Shown here one piece after another: positions 59,479 through 64,000 of a stretch of 64,000 nt of DNA. The notes under the pieces are model-generated. The model did no database searches. It was not told the origin of the DNA and was given only the letters and a program-made list of their open reading frames with translations. The translations under genes and the position numbers were made by a program. Source of the DNA: Undaria pinnatifida (taxonomy: Eukaryota > Sar > Phaeophyceae > Laminariales > Alariaceae); contig JABAKD010000030.1 in the NCBI GenBank assembly GCA_012845835.1, positions 4,729,416 to 4,793,415 on the forward strand, read 5' to 3'. Each line of letters opens with the position of its first letter. Position 1 is the stretch's first letter.

Positions 59479-62400
59479 CTGTCTCGCGGACGGGGTGGAG
59501 GTGAGGGAGGCGGGAGCAGAGGGGGTGGCAGGGGAGGGGCGGCGGCGGGGGGGGGCGGGGGCATCGGTCGTGAGTTACAAAAGATCGGCGTGAAGTTTGT
59601 AGCGGCAAAGTTGATGCCGTGGAAGGCAGGAACAAAATCGGAGGCATTTTTTCTCGTTTTCAGCGCGGGCCAGAGAAGACAAAGCCCACCAACAAGATTT
59701 CCACATCGCCACGGCGGGAAGGACAGCAAGGGGTCGGGGACACAGCCCGGACAATAAAAACAAGCACTCGTACCACCGACTGAGTCAGCGCACGCGAAGC
59801 AAACACAGGCACAGCTCTCCTCCTAAAAAAAATCATGGAAAAAAAACAAGCCGGGCAGTTTTTGCCCCGAGACGCGGAAACTAATGAAACAGCAAAAATC
59901 GTCGAGCTCTTTATTTTGTTTTTCTCATGACCAAACTTTGAGGCTCGATACGTCCGCATAGAAGTAAGACTAATTCTACGATACCCCCCCCCCCTCCCAA
60001 CACCAGCGGTTTTCTTTAACGAACGTTTCATGGCCTGCTCGACACGAGGAAGGGCGCTAAAATAAAATATAGTCTCCAAATGTCGCTAATAAAATATATA
60101 GTCTCCATATGTCGATATATAGCCCCTTTTGCACAAAAACAAGAAAATGTACACATACATGAATTTTTTTGAGTTGAAGACTGATTCTACGATACCCCCC
60201 CCCCCCTCCCGACACCAGCGGTTTTCTTTAACGAACGTTTCATGGCCTGCTCGACACGAGGAAGGGCGCTAACAAAATATAGTCTCCATTTGTTTTACTG
60301 TTTGCAAAGGGGCATATCGAACGATAACGTAGGGGTGGCAAGGGGCACCGGGGTTTCAGGAGGTACGGCCGGGAGCTGGTTTCAAAACCGGCGATCTTCG
60401 TTAAAGAAAAGTTGGAGGGGGGGATACCATGGAAAGACTCGTCAAGCAGGACATGAACGCACACAGACATACACCAGCATTCGTAGTTGTTGGTTGTTGG
60501 ATACCTGGTACCAGGTACATAAGACGCGCACGTTTGCACGTCTGAAAAAAGGGGGGGGGGTGATGTGGATACCAGTCCCTATTCCCTATATTGTACCGCC
60601 TCCTTATCACTATAATACTCCAAGATCATCCTGGCTCCTCGAGGCAGACTCTGAGGTGTTTCCTCATCGTTGACCCTCGAGCGTGCGGTTGCGCACATAA
60701 CCCACCTCGGTGTGTCTCCACACCTCCATCTGAGAAAGAAAACCTGCGAAGGGACTACCGTCCCACATTTTGCGCTTTTACTTTACGTGGTGTAGATTTT
60801 CGGTAAATTTCGCGTGTTTCTTCTTCGCAAAAACGCTGCATTGTCGGATGGCGAATGAAAAATAACAATAAACAAATCTCTGTACGTGCAGCACGAGTAA
60901 TGCGGTATCCCTATATAAGGCGGTATCTCTATGTAATGCGGCATCCCGATGTAAGGCGGTATTCCTATATAAGGCGGTCAAAATCGGCACACAGCAGAAG
61001 GGGTCCCCCCAATAAGGCGGTATCCCTATATAAGGCGGTAAAAATCGGCACACAGCAGTAGACGGTATCCCTATAAGAGGGTATCCCTATATAATTCGGT
61101 ATCCCTATATAATTCGGTATCCCGATATAAGGCGGTCTCAACAACCTGGCGCGACTGGGTCCCCCCAATAAGGCGGTACCCCTATATAAGGCGGTAAAAA
61201 TCGGCACACAGCTGTAGACGGTATCCCTATAAGGCGGTATCCCTATATAATTCGGTATCCCTATATAAGGCGGTATCCTTATACAAGGCGGTATCCCTAT
61301 ATAAGGCGGTCTCAACAACCTTGCGCGACTGGGGAACTGCACTCGCAACCTGCACTGAACAAGGCGGCTTCTCGCAATAAGGTGGTCGTATATTGCTCTG
61401 GCACGCCGCCGCTTCGCTGGGAGACCCCTATACTGTGCCGGTACCATGGGCAGATTGGGGGCACAGAAGCCTATCAAAGAAACGAAAAAACACCTTTCGC
61501 GGGAATGGGGTTGTTGGGCTAAACAAGCGGATGCGCATCATCCCACCGGTGGGCTGACCGGTGGCGCTAGCGAACCAACCGACGAGAGGGAAGCAATCGG
61601 CGCGCGCGGCATGAGCTACCGACCGCATGTATCCCACACGCTGAAAAGAATATCTGAAAAGCTTCATTTAGAATTTTCTGTCAGACCCTCTCTGCCCAAC
61701 TAAAATACATACTACTGTAAAAAAAAAAAATGCATGATGATGAACAAAAAAAATGGGGGCTCATGAACAAAAAAAAAGAAAAAAAAATCTCGACCGCAGT
61801 AGAAAAAGTGACTTTATTCATGGCAAAAGCATGTTCCGAGATGTAAGACAAAGAAAAAAAGAAATCAAATTACGAGTACGTAACAAATAATGCTATTGAT
61901 AGCACCGCAGTGTACCAATGCAGAGATCTACCCCGGCTTTAGAGAGCCCAAGACAATAGAGAATTTCAGGACCCTTTAAGAGCGGCCAAAAATCGGCATG
62001 TCGCGCCTGACCAAAGCTACATATCTCGAAGTACAGGTAAAGAGCAGCGTCTAATACGGAGATCTATTGTTAACGGGATGAAATTTCACAAAAAAAAGGG
62101 GAAGCATCGCCACTTTATAGGCGAGCTCTCTTGCGCTACACCTGTGTTCGATCGAGGCTCTGTATATACTTGGCAAGACCAGCCAACGAAATAAACTGTA
62201 GCCAAGCGCTTTTACACAAAGCCGGCGGGCGCTTTCTTTTTTGCCCCCTTTGGTTGTTTGGTTATTCATCGTTGTTAAGAGCGCCTGCTTCGGCTTGTCG
62301 CGAGGTGATCATAAACCGGAGTACGTAAAGACGACGACGCGACGGGCTGTGGAATGCCATCCCTTGCCACTAGCAGATCGAACAACGCCTACGGAAAAGG

Positions 62401-63768
62401 GGAGAAATGGTATTAGCGCTGCAGCATAAGAAGCAACATTTTTTTAGTTACTTGTACCGCATTCGAGGGAGCCAACATGGCGAAATAGATCATACGCACC
62501 CTGATGTGATCCATTTCCGTGGTGGAGGCAAAGCCCTCCGGGTAGTTTTGGTAGAGGTCGCGGAGGTAGTTCACGATGTTGGGGAAGTCGACCAGTCGCT
62601 TCTTGTTGCACTTGAAGTACACGTTGTAGATCTCGTCGAAGCGCACCAGGGAGGGGAACACTCTGACGTCCGAGAGAGTCACCCTGTCTCCGGCGAGGTA
62701 GCGTCGCGTTGAGAGAACCTCCTCTAACCTGTGTGTGTATTATGTTGTGTGCATTTTGGTGTGTGTTTTTACGTATTGCGTACGTTTGTGATGTGTGCGT
62801 TTTTGTTTGGGGTGTATTTTTTGTTGTGTGTGTTTGTTTTTCGATCAGATATATTTAGAAGGCCACACAAAGAATGGGACCACATCAGGGAGGGAGAAGG
62901 AGACAGGTAGAGGCAGAGGGAGAGAGCGAGCGAGGGAGGGAGGGAGGGAGGGAGGGAGGGACACAGACGAACAGACGGTTAGAACCAGAGGGAGAGACAA
63001 GAGACATAAGCGCGGAGGCGAAAAAAAGATAAACCCTCCTTAGGCAGAAGGCGGGATCGGCGCAGCATGGAATTGTCTAGAGCAGGTCGGCATTGGCAGG
63101 CAACAAAAGGAACGGGTGGGGCACACACTAAAAAACAAGAGGGCACAAACAAGATACAAGAGCGTCGGACCCGGAAACAATACCTGGGAAAACATAAAGC
63201 ATAAGACAACAACCAGCTGCAAACACCCCAATAGGGCAACCATGGTTGCGAAGATAAAGTAACACATTGCGGTGAAAAAAACAACAAACCCATGGCGCTC
63301 CCTCGCTCCCTTAAACTCTCTCATAACCTCGGAAGATACGCAAGGAGCAACCAAATCTTGGAGGTGTCTCCACTAGGAGCAGGAACATTGCCCCGTTCTC
63401 GATAGGGGTGCGTGGTCGGCGATCAAATGAGTAAGGCAAGTAGCAGATGAGTGATAAGTATGCCCCCCTCCCCCCCCAAAAAAAAACCAACACGGTTCTC
63501 TTCAGGAAAAAACTTGCTTTTCCAGGTGCTTGAAGAGGCTGATCACGGCGCGCTCGTAGGCATCCTGCGTCTTCGCGAAGCCAGCCTTGTAGACGCCGTT
63601 GCACACCTCGTCGTACATCCACCCGTCCACCTCCTTGGCAAACGCCTCCTCCTTGCCGGCCTTCGGCTCGAGGTCCAACCCCGGGTTGCCCACGCCTTCG
63701 ACGTCATTGAACGCCGAGTTAAGGATCTGGATGATCTCTGATGATTCGTTGTTGACCACCTTTTTCGT
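59368..63768 (-). CDS. glutathionyl-hydroquinone reductase (Xi-class GST), last three exons
   Basis: Cytosolic Xi-class glutathione transferase of the ECM4/YqjG family, which reduces glutathionyl-hydroquinones to hydroquinones with GSH (family knowledge). Three exons give 196 residues plus stop; family members are about 310-330 residues, so the N-terminal thioredoxin part with the catalytic Cys (CPWA motif) lies beyond the right edge. Seen: TKKVVNNESSEIIQILNSAF, VDGWMYDEVCNGVYKAGFA, AYERAVISLF, STRRYLAGDRVTLSDVRVFP, RFDEIYNVYFKCNKKRL, FPNIVNYLRDLYQ, MDHIRKHYYTSHPALNTYAI and VPIGP. The NNES, RYL-GD, YFKCN and HYY-SHP-LNP-like blocks are diagnostic. Junctions fit exactly (phase 2 with a GC donor, then phase 0). 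Confidence 0.95.
59963..60440. mobile_element. MITE relative of 44.0 kb with a duplicated left end
   Basis: ACTGATTCTACGATACCCCC, CACCAGCGGTTTTCTTTAAC and GAACGTTTCATGGCCTGCTC occur at 59968-60065 and again at 60180-60275. An inverted end (CGATCTTCGTTAAAGAAAAG, G run, ATACCATGGAAAGACTCG) lies near 60390-60440. Confidence 0.75.
60895..61320. repeat. 18-bp minisatellite (AAGGCGGTATCCCTATAT)
   Basis: About 15 units interrupted by two longer blocks (AAAATCGGCACACAGCAG and CTCAACAACC-TGGCGCGACTGGG). Same unit as 26325-26560. Confidence 0.9.
62500..62728 (-). CDS. hydroquinone reductase, second visible exon
   Basis: CACACAG|G supplies the missing base; LEEVLSTRRYLAGDRVTLSD to EMDHIR, ending AGG|GTGCGT in phase 0. 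It covers most of the helical GST C-domain. Confidence 0.95.
62933..62960. repeat. GGGA microsatellite
   Basis: Seven GGGA units in a purine-rich tract in the reductase intron. Confidence 0.95.
63518..63768 (-). CDS. hydroquinone reductase, first visible exon
   Basis: Phase 0 start at GCTGCAG|ACG; the frame reads TKKVVNNESSEII to LFKHLEK. The last codon is split, with AA|GCAAGT as donor. This is a GC-AG intron, since no GT donor gives the conserved KLEEVLSTRRYL join. Confidence 0.92.
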
Positions 63769-63905
63769 CTGCAGCAAGGGACCAAAGCAACAAAAAAAAA
63801 GCGGTGTTGTTGTGTTGAGGGTCAACTGTGACCGACTCGTTGTTGACCACCGTTTGGAACGACGGCAAGGCCAAGCACAATCATTGAAAAAAAAAGAAAG
63901 CGGTG
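63735..63905. repeat. short tandem duplication spanning the reductase exon start
   Basis: GATTCGTTGTTGACCACC at 63743 recurs as GACTCGTTGTTGACCACC at 63833, and an A-run followed by GCGGTGTT occurs after each, giving a period of about 90 bases. The outer copy lacks the acceptor. Confidence 0.7.
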
Positions 63906-64000
63906 TTTTCGGGACCACGTAAGAAAGGAAATGGGAAAGCCAAGTTTTTTTTCACAAAATGGTGACGAGTTTTTTTTTTCAGCACCTTTTGGGGTCTGCA

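Larger units (their letters stand above)
59479..62499. other. last intron of the hydroquinone reductase gene
   Basis: 3.0 kb holding the MITE-end direct repeats at 59.96-60.44 kb and the 18-bp minisatellite at 60.90-61.32 kb. Otherwise AT-rich unique sequence with no recognised gene. Confidence 0.75.

Noticed and set aside
26325-61320. Regularly spaced repeats considered as CRISPR arrays
   Set aside because: The repeats are contiguous minisatellites without unique spacers, in a eukaryotic setting.
61446-61703. 85-codon frame MGRLGAQKPIKETKK inside the reductase intron
   Set aside because: On the opposite strand, next to the minisatellite, no family resemblance.

Overview
This window reads as nuclear DNA of an intron-rich, repeat-laden eukaryote. 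A stramenopile is most likely, and I infer a brown alga of the Ectocarpus type. The basis is short, mostly phase-0 exons (about 100-500 bases) separated by introns of 0.1-4 kb packed with microsatellites, homopolymer runs and small repeat families. A dispersed repeat whose translation (for example [13 protein letters not shown]) looks familiar from brown-algal gene models adds weak support. No bacterial operon, CRISPR array, rRNA gene or convincing tRNA gene is seen. Almost all long open frames are artefacts of simple repeats; the real exons were found from splice sites, reading phase and family motifs.

Left part, minus strand (about 1.56-19.73 kb): thirteen exons of CTF18/CHTF18, the large AAA+ subunit of the alternative clamp loader RFC-CTF18. 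The start codon is at 19728 and 797 codons are visible; the last 150-200 residues should lie beyond the left edge. Eleven of the twelve visible introns are phase 0. The introns hold a CCAA array of about 1 kb, a CGAAC-type array, CTA and CAA arrays, a tRNA-like SINE and a duplicated half-exon.

Middle (about 19.7-29.3 kb): no host gene recognised. It carries a decayed Ty1/copia polyprotein on the minus strand (about 24.3-25.96 kb), an 18-bp minisatellite and other repeats.

Plus strand, 29.3-42.8 kb: an exon chain of an unnamed conserved protein. The first exons carry motifs such as FPAFAYQHVKNRHGV and FARFLEEFYGCKELAFFL; later exons are long, low-complexity and contain two peptide-repeat arrays. 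One intron holds a 779-bp TRIM (terminal-repeat retrotransposon in miniature) with two LTRs that look identical and a 4-bp target duplication. Another holds a 480-bp GGGT array.

Plus strand, 49.0-56.5 kb: five exons of a tetratricopeptide-repeat (TPR) protein, ending at a stop at 56483-56485. It could be a separate gene or the 3' end of the previous one. Its exon-intron borders have been copied repeatedly, including a 22-bp exon/splice-donor duplication flanking a TIR element.

Right part, minus strand (59.37-63.77 kb, continuing off the right edge): the last three exons of a glutathionyl-hydroquinone reductase (Xi-class GST, ECM4/YqjG family), with a GC-AG intron. It is convergent with the TPR gene.

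I found no multi-gene accessory system. The most notable signals are the TRIM, repeated partial duplication of exon borders at unrelated loci, a donor site regenerated at an element insertion, and several TIR or tRNA-like repeat families.
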